Source: Actinomortierella ambigua
Lineage: Eukaryota; Mortierellomycota; Mortierellomycetes; Mortierellales; Mortierellaceae
Direction: 5' to 3'
Length of the DNA: 61,083 bases
Assembly (NCBI GenBank): GCA_016098155.1
Contig: JAAAJB010000109.1
Span: forward strand, 1-61,083
Part shown: piece after piece, positions 1 to 12,335 of the stretch
Layout of the letters: every line of letters begins with the position of its first letter
Numbering within the stretch: position 1 is the stretch's first letter
Notes under the pieces: generated by a model
Told to the model about the DNA's origin: nothing
The model's database searches: none
What the model saw: only the letters and a program-made list of their open reading frames with translations
Translations under genes and position numbers: made by a program

Positions 1-1402
1 CCAACTTCTCCAGGAACTGGTCGTGGATCTTCTCGTGCAACAACAGACGACGGGTAGTTGTGCATCGCTGACCGGCCGTGCCGACAGCAGCGAACAGCAC
101 CGAGCGCAGAGCGAGATCCAGATCCGCATCGTCCATCACAATAATCGCATTGTTACCACCGAGCTCCAACAGCGACTTGCCGAACCGCTTCGCCACCGTC
201 TCACCGACCTTGCGGCCAACAGCGGTCGAGCCTGTGAACGACAGCAATCTGACACGGTCATCCTCGACCATGGCCTGGCCAACATCGGCACCACCGGCAA
301 CAAGCGAGCACAGAGCACCGGGAAGACCGTTCTTCACCAACACCTTCTCCAGGATCTTAGTCACGGCCACGGACGACAGGTTGGTAGTGGGGGCACCCTT
401 CCAGACAACAGGGTTACCGCAGACCAGGGCGAGGGCCGAGTTCCAGCCTATTTGTTCATTTGGTTTCAAATAAGAGAGAAAAGATTAGTTAGTGTTTCGA
501 AGACAAGGTTTGCGTTAGGGGATGTACGCAGTCACACTGGGGTAGCCAGAAAATCAGGGGCGGGGGAGGGGGGGAGTCGTGCGGGGGAAAACGAATGAGT
601 AATTGTGCCCCCGCTCCCTCTCTCCAAGGTATCGTTCGAGCGTGCGAAAATTGAGCTTCTTTCCGTTTTTGACGCACATGTTCTCCTCCCGCTCTCTCCC
701 TCTCCCACTCTCTCAAAAACGAGAGAAGAGAGAAGAAAGAAAGGAGAAATAGTATAAATGAAGACGAATACATGGACAAGGACACTTACCATAGACAGCG
801 ACGGGAAAGTTAAAGGCAGAGATGACACCGACAGTGCCGATGGGGTTCCACTGCTCCATCATAAAGTGGCCAGGGCGCTCCGAAGGGACGACCTGTCCGT
901 TGATCGAGCGCGACAGACCCAGGGCATAGTCGCAAATGTCGACGTACTCCTGGACCTCGCCCTTGCCCTCGGGCAGGATCTTGCCCATCTCGAGCGACAC
1001 GAGCGCTCCCAGAGGCTCCAGCTTGTCGTTCAGGGCATCACGCATCTGACGGACAATCTCGCCACGCTTGGGGGCAGGGGTCTCGCGCCACATGACCTTG
1101 ACCTCCTCCATCTTGGCCAGCGTCTCGTTCAGCTCGGCCACGGTACCGGTCTGGATGCGACCGATGACCGAGCCATCGGCAGGGTTGACCGACTCGACAA
1201 TCGGGCCCGAACCACCCCACTTGCCGTTGAAGACACCCTTGTTGTCAAACTCGAGGTCCAGAGCCTCAAAGATGGCACGGTGCTTCTCGGCCACCTTGCC
1301 GGTTGAATAGCGCATGACGGTCATCGGCTGGATGTATGCACGCGAGGCAACGGTTGTGCGAAGACGGAGGGCCGACGAGGCAGACAGAAGGAATCGCGAC
1401 AT
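1..1402 (-). CDS. ALDH7A1: Aldehyde dehydrogenase, ALDH7/antiquitin type (5' part, runs off the window)
   Basis: Oxidises aldehydes with NAD+; the animal relative acts on alpha-aminoadipic semialdehyde in lysine breakdown. Exon 1 is 1402-790 and exon 2 runs from 447 to the window edge. The 342-nt intron has GTAAG and TAG ends and phase 1. About 353 of an expected ~530 residues are visible. The first ~32 residues are rich in Ser, Arg and Ala and lack acids, like a mitochondrial presequence. Family hallmarks are [11 protein letters not shown] across the splice junction, FTGSTAVG, the general base Glu in LELGG (about residue 299) and the catalytic Cys in GQRCTT (about residue 333). The segment [11 protein letters not shown] and the [17 protein letters not shown] block are typical of ALDH7 rather than ALDH2. 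The 3' end lies outside the window. Family assignment is firm; mitochondrial location is inferred. Confidence 0.95.
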
Positions 1403-2459
1403 GATTAGAATACCCGAAATTTGGTTTCGACGTTGGGTGATGAGATGAGTTTGATGAATGAATGAAAGAGAAAGTCGATGTGTGAAAATGATCTAATTAC
1501 AAGTAGACTGATTCCAAACAAACGGGAGGGAGGGGGGAATATATAGAAAAGAGAGTGGGTGAGAGGAGGAGGGAGAGAAAGGAAAGAGAGAAAGAAAAAG
1601 AAGAAGGGGCGTTGGTGGTGTGGTGGGTCCTTTATACATTTTGGAGGATTGGGGTCCCAATGCGGGCGATCCCGTCTTCCCCTCCCCCCCTTCTCTCCCT
1701 CTCCCAGCTTGCCCCATCTCCCGTACGCCTGACTACTCACTGCAGTGCAGTATGAGTACCTGCAGCCGGCCAGCCATCCAACAGCAAAGTACACATGATG
1801 ATGTTGCTGTGAAGAAAAGAAGGGGAACCTTGCTCCAATGGACTGTACACCCCCACCCGTGAGCGAAAAAAAAAAACGGCGTGAGAACAAAACTGCTCCT
1901 TTCCAAATGCGGTAGGTTCTCACAGTCCAAAGTATATTTCGAGAGAAGACTTTTTTTTTTTGCGCTGCACTCCCTTTCTCTTCCCCTTCCTACTTTTACT
2001 CTGGATCTTTTTGTCAGATTCAAGGCACCATGCTCTGCTAATAGTCTAGTCTGCCTTTCAAGAGGAGAAAGCTGATGGGGAAAGCATGCTGCATGGGATA
2101 TGGGAGAGTGATAGGGGGGAAAGAGAGAGAGTGGGGAAGGAGGCTGAACAAACGAGTTGAGTCATGTGCTCTCAGCTACAGGTAAAAGAGGACTGTGATT
2201 GGCCAAGCTTGTCCATTCAACCATATTCATGTATTTTTTTCCCCGTATCCAACCAGGCCATTGTTCAAAAACTGCTACTTTTTATTGCGTATGTGTGTGG
2301 AGACAAAGAGAAAAACCTGCAAGACTAAATCGTGCAATAGCAGCATGGATATGTATGTGTCAAGTGATCCAGCAAAAAAGAAAAAAGAATGGAAGAAGAC
2401 TTCTCTTCCCTGTGCGTGAACAAGAACGAGCATCTGTGGGGGAAAGAGTGGATGGGGAT
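1403..2459. other. Intergenic: ALDH promoter and GATA-factor 3' flank
   Basis: No convincing gene. On the minus strand a TATATA-like element (about 1539-1546) lies about 140 bp before the ALDH start and is followed by a CT-rich stretch, a plausible promoter. TTTATT at 2281-2286 (AATAAA on the minus strand) is a possible polyadenylation signal about 175 bp after the GATA-factor stop. Open frames on both strands here are low-complexity Pro/Ser/Phe readings of pyrimidine tracts. Confidence 0.5.
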
Positions 2460-5400
2460 CTACTTCGTGGAACGGCTTGACTTGTCAGCCACAGCTGGCA
2501 TAGAGCTGCTGGTAGATCCAGAACCAGAGCCTGCACCTTCCTTTGGGATACGTAGCACAATGCCCGAAGGACGAGGATCCGTCTGGGTCCTGTTGTTACC
2601 ACGCTCTTGCAAAAGTGTCCGACCCTGCCGACTACCGCTGTGATGGAAAGCGTGAGATCCTCGGGGAAGACCCTTCATGTTTGGTTGACGTGGTCCTGTC
2701 GACGACAAAGTCGCACCACCGTGTGCGACTTCTTCCTCTTCATCGTCCTCGTCTTCATCATCCGCTTCGTCGTCGTCACCCCCCATGCTGCTACTGTCGC
2801 TACTGCTGTTGCTGTTGCTGCTGCTGCTTGCACTGCTTGACTGACTTGTCGTCGAGCTCTCCGAATTCAGTCTCCTGTGGTGATTTTTCCCAGTGTCCAA
2901 GACTCGTGATGGCCAAGAAAGTGTTGTCTTGCCGGAGGTACTTGGGCCTGCTGGTTGAACAAGACGACGACGCTTGGGATCATGACCGTCAGTCTCCCCT
3001 CCCGCGGCGCGTGAGCCCTTCGAGGCCTCATCACCCTCACCCTTGTCCTTGGATTGCCCGGTCTCACGACGAGCATCAGCTGAAAGGACCATCCAACCAC
3101 CCTTTTCTTGCGCCTTCGATCTTGCCGTTTGAGATGGACGTGGCGGATGCTGTTGGTGATGCTGAGTTGTAGGAGACTTGTGCTGCATCTTCTCAGGACC
3201 GGAGACCACAGTGGTGGCGGCAGTCCGGGCCGAGGACGACGTCCGGTGATATCGATCACTGCGAGCGGCTGCTGTTGCTGCCGCCTGATGGGCCGCTACA
3301 GTTGCCATCGTCGCCAAATCATGGTGGTTGCTGGCTCGGGCCTTCTTTGTCACATGTTTAGAACGACTCGTCTTCAGAGTCGATGTCGAGGACGACGAAA
3401 GCGCTTCATCATGACTCGAAGCCTTGCGCTTCTGGTGATTGCCGCCACGCTTGGTCAGCGCATAGTGGTTGCCCTTGTCAGTGCCCTCTGTCTTGACCCG
3501 GACTTCAGAGTGGGCACTTGATCCACAAGGCGCACTCGACTGGGCCACCGAGGTGGACGACGATGAAGGACCGGCAGCTGTAGGGGTTGTATCAGAGTTA
3601 CCCTCCGGCTGCCCTTCAGGGCCATGGGCATCAGATCCAGCACCGCTTACGACCGCACTCGGCGAAATACCATCATCATGTCGAAGGTGGTCGGGGGCTG
3701 CGACAATGGCGCCACCACCATGACTTGACTGTGGAATCGACGACGAAATGGAGGACGGGAAACCAGAGGCCAGCATATTGGCACGCATAATGCCCAAATG
3801 CGAAGACATCGTTGTCGTAGGGTGGTCTCCGCTAACATTGGCCATGGGGGCATACAGGGAAGGTTGACTAGTATCCGTGTAAATGTTAAACTCGGAAGCC
3901 TGGTCCTGCAAGCGCGAGGGCAGCGATGATGAAAATGCGCCGCCACCACCACCGCCAGCTGCCCCTTGCCACTCAATCAGAGAGCTGGACTCAACAGTCG
4001 ACGATGTTGGCGTTGCCCCTGCTGCCGCCGCCGCTGCTGCCGCGGCCATTGTATTGGGTAGACAGGGGTAATGGGCTTGGTAGGCATAGGCTGCTGCTGC
4101 CGCTGCCGCTGCTGCCGCATTCGAATAGGCCAGTGCCGTTGATGCCGAAGAAGGGCCATAGGCGTACGGTTGGTCGTAGGTTGCGCCAAAACCAGGGGCT
4201 CCGCCGCGATACATGTTGGCTGGCCAAGCAATGGCCCGGCCATTGTCAGAAGATGGGATGCCCATCTCGGAAGACGATATGAAGATAGTGGCAGTTGGTG
4301 GCAAAAGTGACGAGGACGCCAAGGAAGATGCGGATGGCAGCCTCAGTGACGTCCCAACCACGGTTGCTTGAGCAGTTGCGCTAGAACCGGATCCATTGGA
4401 GACACCTGCAGACGAAGTGGACTTGCGCTTGCGTTTGCTGGAGGCAGGCTTGTTGGGCTTGGACCCTGTGTTCTGCACCTGTTGGTTCGAGCTCGCTGAA
4501 GCAGATGTGATTAAGGGTGGAGACTGCAAGACGGAAGAGGCTGTCATCGTCCTCTGCTGCTTGGCCATTTCGTTGCAGGCGTTGCCTTGAAATAGAGAAG
4601 TTCAAAAGACGATTAGTTCACAGAGCGCATGTACTGGACAGTAATCAACCCTCCGGGATCGGAAAAAAAAAAATAAACTTACAGATCAACTCTTTGTTGG
4701 GGGTACGGAACCATTGAGGCGAGTCGCGGCGATCACAACGGGTGCATGGATCGTGCGGTGGTCCCGAGCGCTGGATTTTGATCGATCCATCTTTGGCGTG
4801 ATAGGTAGGACGAGGACGACCGTGGAGCTTCTCACTGAGGATGTTTACAGACGACAAGAAGGAGAGAGAAAGGAGAATGGGATTGGTCAGAAGAGTCAGG
4901 ATCCACGTAATCTACAAAGTGATGGCACAAATGGCAGATACCAGGGACGAAGATCACTTACAATAACCCACAGGCATTACACAATAGGCGTCGACCCTCG
5001 GGGCAACGGCGCCAGCTTGGGGTGCTCATGGTCATGCAGTTGGTGCAATGCTTGGGCTCTGGGTCTCGGTAGGTGCCATCGTCGATCACGTAGCGCGGCC
5101 GAGAGCTGGCATAGACGGTGACGGCATTAACAGAGTCGAGCTTTGGCCGCGCGACGGAAAGACTGCCTGGAACCATCGCTGACGAGGACATGGCCGACGG
5201 TTTCGTGCGTACTTGATCATCACTCACGCGCCCACGCGTGGGGGAAACAATCGAGGAGTGGAAATCAGGATGGCCCCTGTACATGAATGGGTTGTCATGA
5301 CCATACCCTGCGTAGTCGCTCGGTCCAGAGTTGAAGAAGTGGCCTTGGACTGTGAGCGCATTGCGTGAGGAAGACGGTGCACCATTGTTGCTGTCACCGC

Positions 5401-8321
5401 CAGCTCGAATGTAACGATAGTCTGTGCCGTTATTCTGGTTGTAGTATCGATGAGCTGTGGCTCCACAACCACCACCATCGATTGAGCCGTCCACACCATA
5501 AGGAGCTGCTACTGTGGTTGCGCGATGGGGTACTAGAGCTTGTGACATGGTAACCTCTTTAGGCGGCCGGTGGTAGAGGTTGGGATGAGAAAATCCTGAT
5601 GGGGTTGAAGGAGCTGACCATGGCCCGTATCGGACTACGGCAGAGTCGACCGAAGAACCCTCGATAGGTGGAAGAAGAGCATTGGGCCCACGCAAAGCCA
5701 TGTCCACGGAACAGCCAGCTACATTGCAGCTGCAATTATAATGCCCGGGTCCGAAAGGTGGAGGGGCATAGCCTGGCGCGGTCCCGGCTGCACCTGAATA
5801 GTGATCGTTGGTGATAGAACTTTTCAGCTGGTTGTACGATGCTCCAGATGGTCTTCCACGACCTCCTACACGATTGACCGTGGACATTGTCTCGAACGCT
5901 TTTTCTGCAGCGGCATGGGAATGCTGTGTGTGAGACAAGTGCTGAGCCTGTGCGTGCGGAAGGCGTGCGGAAGGCGTGCACCACTCTCCCGTGACGTGAT
6001 GGTGACTGATGGGCCGTGATGCCTGTTCATCATGTGTGATTGCGAAGCTACGTCGGAAAGCTGGGCAGACAGAGAGTCAAAGTACCCCGCCTGCGGCTGG
6101 TGACGAGCATAGAACTGCTCTTGCTGGTGGGCTGGAAATGCCAGTGGATGCCAGTTGGCAGGCGCAACCAGGGACGATCCAACTTGAGGAGCTTGTTGGA
6201 AGCCAGCAGAGTACAGGTTGCTTGAAGGAAGAGGAAGAGAAATCTTAGGCAGCATTTGGCCAGTGTTGTTGCCACCGTTCGCCTCCATGTCAAGCAAAGA
6301 AAGCCGGTTGTTGGTGGAGGTGCTTGAGGTAGCAACAAAATGACCTGCTCCATTGGCGATGCTTTGTGGCTGCAGATACTGCATGTGTGGCTGCTGCACC
6401 TCCACACTGTCGTAGTCAACGAGGAAGTTGCAGTCTTCAGAGGGCGGTGTTGGAGACCAAAAGGGAGGTTGAAGCTGGCTAGTCGCATCCTCCACCGCGT
6501 GTTGGGGATCACCACCCTCGCCCTCTGACTTGATTACCTCAGTGTCGGTGGGTAGCGAGGTGGTAGCTGATGCAGAGGCCCGAGGAATGCCATCAGACGA
6601 AGGCGCAGGGCCATGTGCATCCATGTCCTTTCTTTCTTTCGAGGAGGCCGAGCGCGGACCCTCCCGGCCAAAGCTTTCACGCTGAACTGCAGATGCAGCT
6701 GGGTCTACCTCTACATCAGGACCGGTAGCTTGAGGGCTCTTGGGAACTTCATCCCGGGTCGCACTAAGACTCGTGCTGGTGGGGGTGGGTCCGTCGGGGG
6801 TTGTTGAGACCATGCTACCAGCAGCTACCCCTTGTACAACAGGTGGCGCCGGGGGCTTCATACTAGGGAACCAAGAGCTGTCCGAGACAGTCTCTGGGGT
6901 GGCAGATGTCGCCATGGCATCTGTGGGCAACAGACTGGGTGCACAGCGATCATCAGCCAAACGGTTGGATTCTTGGCGATGGCAAAGAGATGGTCCTGAA
7001 TCGTCGCATCGGTTGGTTGTCAGAGCATCCGTATCGGGTGGGTCTTGATGATCAACAGGCACTGGATCACGGCCATCAAGGTCATGCGTGACTGGATGAT
7101 GGCTGCTCATGGTTGGGCTTGATGGAGCTGAGGTTGAAGAAAACAAAGGTCAGGCGTGGACGACAAGAGTGGAGAATGTATGAGTGTATGAGATGGGGGG
7201 GAGAAGAAGAGTGAATAGTGCGAAAATATGACTCTGAGCTTGCTTCTTATGTGTCTACTCTGCGATCTGGGTGGGTCATTGTGCGGGAGAGGGGAACTCT
7301 GGACAGAGAGACCACAGTATTACGACACTCAATGATGCTTTTCTTATTTTTGCTGATCCGTCTATATCACCGGAATGTTGATATATCGCCTCTATTTCAA
7401 GCCTTTTCCCCCCCATATATTTACAAAAAGGCATCCATAGGCCATGAAGCGGTTGTAAAAGAGCAAGAGGGCCGAGTGGATACAGAATGGAGGGGCCTGC
7501 TTCAACTTACTAAAATAGCCGTGAAATGTGTCTGAGGATTCAGATGTGTTATCCGCCTCGCCAAGCTCGCGGAAATCCGAGATGTAGATTTCCTGTGACA
7601 GATCACCTTGGCTCTGCGAATTGAACTCCCCATCATGATCCTGGTTCTCAAGAGGATATAGATTTGCTGCAGCATCGGTGTATCTGGGGCTGTCGCAATC
7701 GGTCGCGTCGGCACAGGCAGGTAAGACTCGCGGTCTAATCGTCCAAAAAGGAAGATCTTTCAGCTCGTGGAGCCGTTCGTCATAGCTACCTGCGCCACTA
7801 CTAGTGCTGCAACTAGGAGTGGCGAGAGAATGCTCTGCATGGACAAGCTTCGAAATGGATGAGCAAGGACGAAGTGTTTGGGTACCCTCATCTTTGGTCG
7901 CGTCACCCCTGTACCAGCTGGTAATCAGAACCTCATCAGCCAATGAGTGGTCCTGCTCCTCATAGGCACTTCTACAGGACGAGTTGCGAGTAGTTACTGG
8001 TGTAATTGCTGCTCCATCATGTAGTAGATTGATCGTATCGCTCGCCTTCATCACCCTCATGTGCCGAGGCTGATCCTGGGTTGGCGGTTTGACAGGAATT
8101 TTGTTGTCAAAACGCCTGTGAGGTTCGCACTCCTTGCACGCAAAGTCATTATCGAGGGTGTGGCAACTGTCAAGTGCAACTGCAGCCCTATCTGTCGGGT
8201 AGGATGCAATGTTGCCAAGGTTGTAGTTGTGGTGCCGGTGTCTCCCCTGTGGCCTCTTGATGCTAATGGCCCAGTCTTGGCCACATTCACTGTGGTGTGT
8301 TGGGGGAAATCTCTCGGTCAT
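2460..8321 (-). CDS. Large GATA-type transcription factor with two closely spaced zinc fingers (frame broken by an 11-bp duplication)
   Basis: Predicted nuclear DNA-binding regulator. Exons: 8321-7511, 7127-4962, 4834-4683, 4585-2460; the three introns have GTAAGT donors. All phases agree only if 11 nt (or an equivalent 3n+2) are lost from exon 2. Exactly one unit of an 11-bp tandem duplication at 5954-5975 would do this, giving 1747 residues. Finger 1 (about residues 961-986) is C-x2-C-x18-C-x2-C with TPSWRR and CNACG. Finger 2 (about 1019-1043) is C-x2-C-x17-C-x2-C with SPQWFR and CNAC. The basic KLHGRPRP segment follows finger 1. The rest is low-complexity Ser/Ala/Gln/His-rich, with an acidic run near the C-terminus. 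ATG 8319-8321 was chosen as the first good Met. Which GATA class (nitrogen, iron, light) cannot be said. The first exon could belong to a separate gene, but the splice phase joins it well. Confidence 0.8.
5954..5975. repeat. 11-bp perfect tandem duplication inside the GATA-factor exon
   Basis: The unit gtgcggaaggc occurs twice in direct succession (5954-5964, 5965-5975) and is followed by gtgc. The minus-strand frame open upstream (encoding ...RESGARLPHA) and the frame open downstream (encoding QAQHLSHTQ...) differ by 11 modulo 3. Removing one unit fuses them into one open frame. Confidence 0.9.
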
Positions 8322-9072
8322 TATTGATGGTAGTACGACGGGATTAAGGGAGCGAAGGGGGCGATGGCATGCAAAATGGTACAAGGTAGTCTGCCCTCGT
8401 AACGCCTTTGCCATACAGAAAGAGGGTCGAAGGTGTGGTTGGTGTGTGTGGTACCAGTTCAAGAGGGAAACCCTCTTTCTTTTGTAATCACAGTCACACA
8501 ACGACGAAATATGGTGCAAATGCGTAGTCATAGACTGGTGTACGTGTGTACGTGCGTATCGGCAATGGCTCGCATGTATGCATGGTCAAGGTGTGGTAAG
8601 CAGATAGGCTGAGTGGGAAATGGACGAGCGGTGTGAAAAGTAGACCGAATGTGTGGAGAATAGACGAGACACCACCCCCGACCACGACTGGGCAGAGACA
8701 CAATATTCTCACCCCCTGAAGATATCTCTCTCCCAGGGAGGAGGTCAGTGCACAAAACACGACGCTTATGCCGTAGGACATGAGCGATTAGAAGGAGGAA
8801 CGCCCTGAGGGCACACTAAGACGGATGGTACTTGTTCAGGCGTGGGATTATCGCGTTCCTTTCCTTGCGACCATCTGTATATGCAGGAGAGACAACAATC
8901 GTCCATTCAACCAAATCAAAAGGGTATTCTCAACAATGCGCTCGATACTTGAGCGTGAGAACCAAGTTCTACTTGACTATAAAAGCAGACCCTCCAATCA
9001 TGGCTGGGAGCATCACTTCCTTGTCTCTTCTCCATCCAGCTACCCACCCACCTCCCTCAGCATAACAACAAC
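8322..9072. promoter_or_regulatory. Divergent intergenic region with TATA box for the secreted protein
   Basis: Shared upstream region of the GATA factor (-) and the 311-aa secreted protein (+). A clear TATAAAAG at 8978-8985 lies about 88 bp before the + strand ATG and is followed by a CT-rich leader. No gene seen. On the minus side the frame stays open upstream of the chosen GATA-factor ATG to about 8531 but without strong coding character. Confidence 0.6.
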
Positions 9073-10008
9073 ATGTTCCACCGTCTCTCGGTGCTCGCCA
9101 CCTTCCTCCTGTTGGCCATCCTCCAGGTGTGTGCTGCTTTCAGACCTCCCGTTGGCACCTATAAGTTGTCAATCCAAGACCTGGGCCTCGCTGTAGAGGA
9201 TCATCATCCTGGCAGTCCTGCCATTCTTGGGCTCAAAGACAGATCTTCGGTCTGGGAATTAGACTCCCATGGGCGTATCATCGATACAAAGTCGCGTCTC
9301 TTTCTCGGCTACGAGAGGGTGGAGGAGAATGCTCCGCTGATCCTGACCCTGGAACCCGTAGAATGGACGTTTGAACCCTTTGGGCCAAGGTTCAAGATCC
9401 ATGTCCCGCGCAGCGATCTCGTCTTTGCTACGCTTCCATATCGCATGTACCCTCCCAGGATTGGTCTTACCGAGGAATACAAGGAAATTCCCCAGGCATG
9501 GGAACTCGAGCCCGTCGAAGAACTAGATTCGACTCCCTATGTCCCTGAAGGGTATTTCGAGCTTATGCTTGCTAACGGTCGCTACCTCGGTGTTCTTCAC
9601 CAAGAACCCTTCAGCCCTGTCTTCCTTCTCGATCATCCGTCTCACTCTACCGTCTGGGAGTTGAGGAACGAAGGCCCCCCTGACCTTGTTTCGATCCGGA
9701 ACCGTGAAACTGGTCTCTACCTTACCTACCACCCACGCGACCTTGATCGTCTGTCGATCGCCCCTCATAAATCCTTGTTCCGCTTGTTGACGATCGAGCG
9801 TGGAGTCGTGCAGATTATCACTGCAGTTTTGGGCATGCCCCCCCGAGCGGTCGCGGAGATGCCCCCAACTAGACCCGGCCCAACAATGGCTGGCCTCACA
9901 GAGATTACGAAGGACCGCAACCAGATGTGGACGCTTCGACCCCTGCCAGATTTGGACGACTCTCCTCGTCAGTACCGTCTCCCCTTCCGCAGACTTCGCT
10001 TCTGGTAA
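9073..10008 (+). CDS. Secreted repeat protein, possibly beta-trefoil (lectin or protease-inhibitor like)
   Basis: Single-exon protein of 311 residues. The N-terminus is a clear signal peptide (basic MFHR, then a Leu/Ala/Ile-rich core ending near VCAA, about residues 1-22). The mature part has repeated short segments ending in W-E-L or W-T-L (SSVWELDS, AWELEP, STVWELRN, QMWTLRP), with 'GYFELMLANGRYLGV'-type turns. That spacing resembles the beta-trefoil folds of ricin-B-like lectins and fungal I66-type protease inhibitors. I cannot decide between them and see no diagnostic binding residues. There are few Cys, so it is not a Cys-knit protein. TATA box and downstream AATAAA frame a normal transcription unit. 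Secretion is well supported; function is not. Confidence 0.8.
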   Translation: MFHRLSVLATFLLLAILQVCAAFRPPVGTYKLSIQDLGLAVEDHHPGSPAILGLKDRSSVWELDSHGRIIDTKSRLFLGYERVEENAPLILTLEPVEWTFEPFGPRFKIHVPRSDLVFATLPYRMYPPRIGLTEEYKEIPQAWELEPVEELDSTPYVPEGYFELMLANGRYLGVLHQEPFSPVFLLDHPSHSTVWELRNEGPPDLVSIRNRETGLYLTYHPRDLDRLSIAPHKSLFRLLTIERGVVQIITAVLGMPPRAVAEMPPTRPGPTMAGLTEITKDRNQMWTLRPLPDLDDSPRQYRLPFRRLRFW

Positions 10009-10109
10009 TTGGCCACCAGCAGTCAAGACTTGGACGGTCTCTTGCCGTTGCAGTAACTATCTCCTTTGAAGGGGACCCCATGGCCTCCTTGTACTGCTTA
10101 ACCTGTGAC

Positions 10110-10115
10110 AATAAA
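10110..10115 (+). terminator. Probable polyadenylation signal AATAAA
   Basis: AATAAA about 100 bp downstream of the stop of the 311-aa secreted protein. Confidence 0.5.
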
Positions 10116-11091
10116 AAATGGTGGTTTCATCCTTGCAATGGTGGCACTCCTACTCGTTGTGATCAACCAAGAGACGAGTCTATTTGGCATTTCTGTTCTC
10201 CGTGTGCACGCGATGCTTGAGGAACTGAGATTTGGATCTGTAGTATGATGACACTTGCAATCCAACGCTGGTCTGGCAACGAACGCTATCAATTCGTACT
10301 CAGCTCCAAATACTTCTCTCCTTATCTTCGAACATATTAGGTGCCACTCCCACTCTCCTTTGGGATAGCATGGAGCCATTGAAGCATGCTACATACAACG
10401 AACAATGTAACACATTCCTAAAAAAAGGTCGAGAATCAAGAAGACAAAATGGTCATTCGTATGCAGGGCATTTGGATGAAGAAAAACAGCACAGGATAGT
10501 AAATTCGAGGATGCGCTCTATGGAACTCGCGATGCGCAGGAGATGGACGTAATGTGGGGTATGAGAATAATGTGGCCACAGGTGGCCATCCTTTCATAAC
10601 GTCTGACACCCCACGGCCTCAATCGTTATCATGGAAAAGGATAAGAGAATGGATATACTATCTACATTTCCCGTCTTCGTCAATCCTGGGGTGAGCCTTT
10701 GGAGCCTGCGTTGATCCAAGCACTCGATTCATGGCATGCCTGGCAGGGCTGCAGGTTCGAGGTAACATCAAAGCCCTTCCATTGTTGATAGGGCAGGACA
10801 CCAGAGAAGCATATTCCTTTTCACCATCCTCGAACCGACATTCAGAAAGTGGAGGGCTCTTTACGGGTTGGGTCAGTACCTCATGTTGGTTTAGTTGGTC
10901 GAGTTGGTCTTGACAAAGGAAGTTGATTGACATATTGAACATTGGGTTGGTCGACTTGAGTCGAGTTAAAGGTGGAGTAGAGAGCAAGAGAACTTTTCAT
11001 TTGAGATAGGAAGGCCAGAGCGTAAATACCCTCTCTCTATCTCCAGGACGAGCAAACCCATCCGGGTGTAAGAGGGGGGGAGGGGGTCGCC

Positions 11092-11116
11092 TTTTTTTTT
11101 TTTTTTTTTTTTTTTT
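11092..11116. repeat. Homopolymer T(25)
   Basis: Uninterrupted run of 25 T on the plus strand, directly after a G-rich block. Could be a poly-A remnant of a retroposed sequence on the minus strand, but no gene body is attached. Confidence 0.9.
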
Positions 11117-12266
11117 CGCGAGGCTCTACTACCTGTTTTGGGAGGAAGTAAACCCACCAGAGCAGTTACACTCGAAGAGGGAAAGATCGGCGCGTTGGGT
11201 CGAGCCAAGCTGGATGGCGTGTATCCCCTTCTTCCCCTTGCTCTCTTCTCCTCGCCCTTGATCTTTTTTACCTTTCCCATTCATTATCGTGTGTTTGCAC
11301 CCCCTGAGCATTCTCTTTGTGATCTTTTGGTGTTTGGGTCAGCCTTGTTGGTGCTCGGCGCCTCACAAGACGTTGCTCTCCATTCTTGTAGATATTTTGA
11401 AGTTGATTTGTTTCCTGACCCTCAACTTACTTTTCTCGCCACTTTTTCCCCTCTTCTCTCTGCATATCTCTCATCCTCCTATCACTTTGTCCTCAACACC
11501 CACCAGTAAGGTATGAAGGCCCCATTCATGATCTCCACTATGTCTATCATGATAGCCCGAAGAAGGGTGGTGTCCCTGAGGGCCATGGTTCAGGAGATGA
11601 CAGAGACCATCTTCAATGAGTGTATTAGACGACGACGAGAACGTCGCTACTGCCAAGAAAAAAAACTAGAGCCGTACCTGTACGTGACCGAGATGTGGCG
11701 TACCTGCGTCAGGGACACCAGGGATACCTTTTGACACGCTGCGCGGACCCCAAGACAATCCACGTTGGGAAGGGAGGGACCCAATGAAAACCAGGCAATT
11801 AGATCATGCGGCTCGATTGGCCGAAAAATCATTGACTGAGGAAACGTGCAAACCAAAGCCACCTCCATTTTAAACGTTGGACAAATCATCGAGGGCAGTC
11901 GGAGCACGTCTGCTGTCACACGCGCAGCGTCTATCCTCTTCCCATGCGGCACAGCCAATCGAGTTTGACCAACACAGGAACCTGCTTTCGCCATCGCCAT
12001 GATCTGCTGCTGGACCAACCTCTCTCAGAATTTGAAGTACCGAAATTCACCAGCATACCCCCCGCCCCACCGCATGGCGTGCCACCACCGTACCCTCTCC
12101 GTGTTAGACCCATCAAGGCTCTACTCTAGCACAAAACCTTGTGCAACAAACTGACCCCAAAATTCTGTGTGAAACCTGCAGACTCCTGGTAGCTAACTTG
12201 TCGGGCCCACGTTTTCAATCGTAGGGCATTGCTCGTACCAGTCGGGAAGAGAGGAAAAAATTCCAA

Positions 12267-12273
12267 TATAAAG
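12267..12273 (+). promoter_or_regulatory. TATA box of the glycerophosphodiesterase gene
   Basis: TATAAAG 63-69 bp upstream of the ATG at 12336, spacing typical for filamentous-fungal core promoters. Confidence 0.65.
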
Positions 12274-12335
12274 AGCAAGCCCAAGAGGGAATACCCACTT
12301 CCCATCACCTCGCAAGCAGATCAAACTCGTACAAG

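Larger units (their letters stand above)
10009..12335. other. Gene-poor stretch with a 25-nt poly-T run
   Basis: About 2.3 kb without a gene I can support. It contains an uninterrupted T run at 11092-11116 next to a G-rich tract. Short + frames at 11138-11509 and 11513-11734, and a His/Gly-rich minus frame at 11471-11656, have no recognisable domain, signal peptide or splice context. The last ~100 bp serve as promoter for the glycerophosphodiesterase. Confidence 0.5.

Noticed and set aside
23..598. 191-residue plus-strand frame at the left edge
   Set aside because: Antisense shadow of the aldehyde dehydrogenase exon 2 and its intron.
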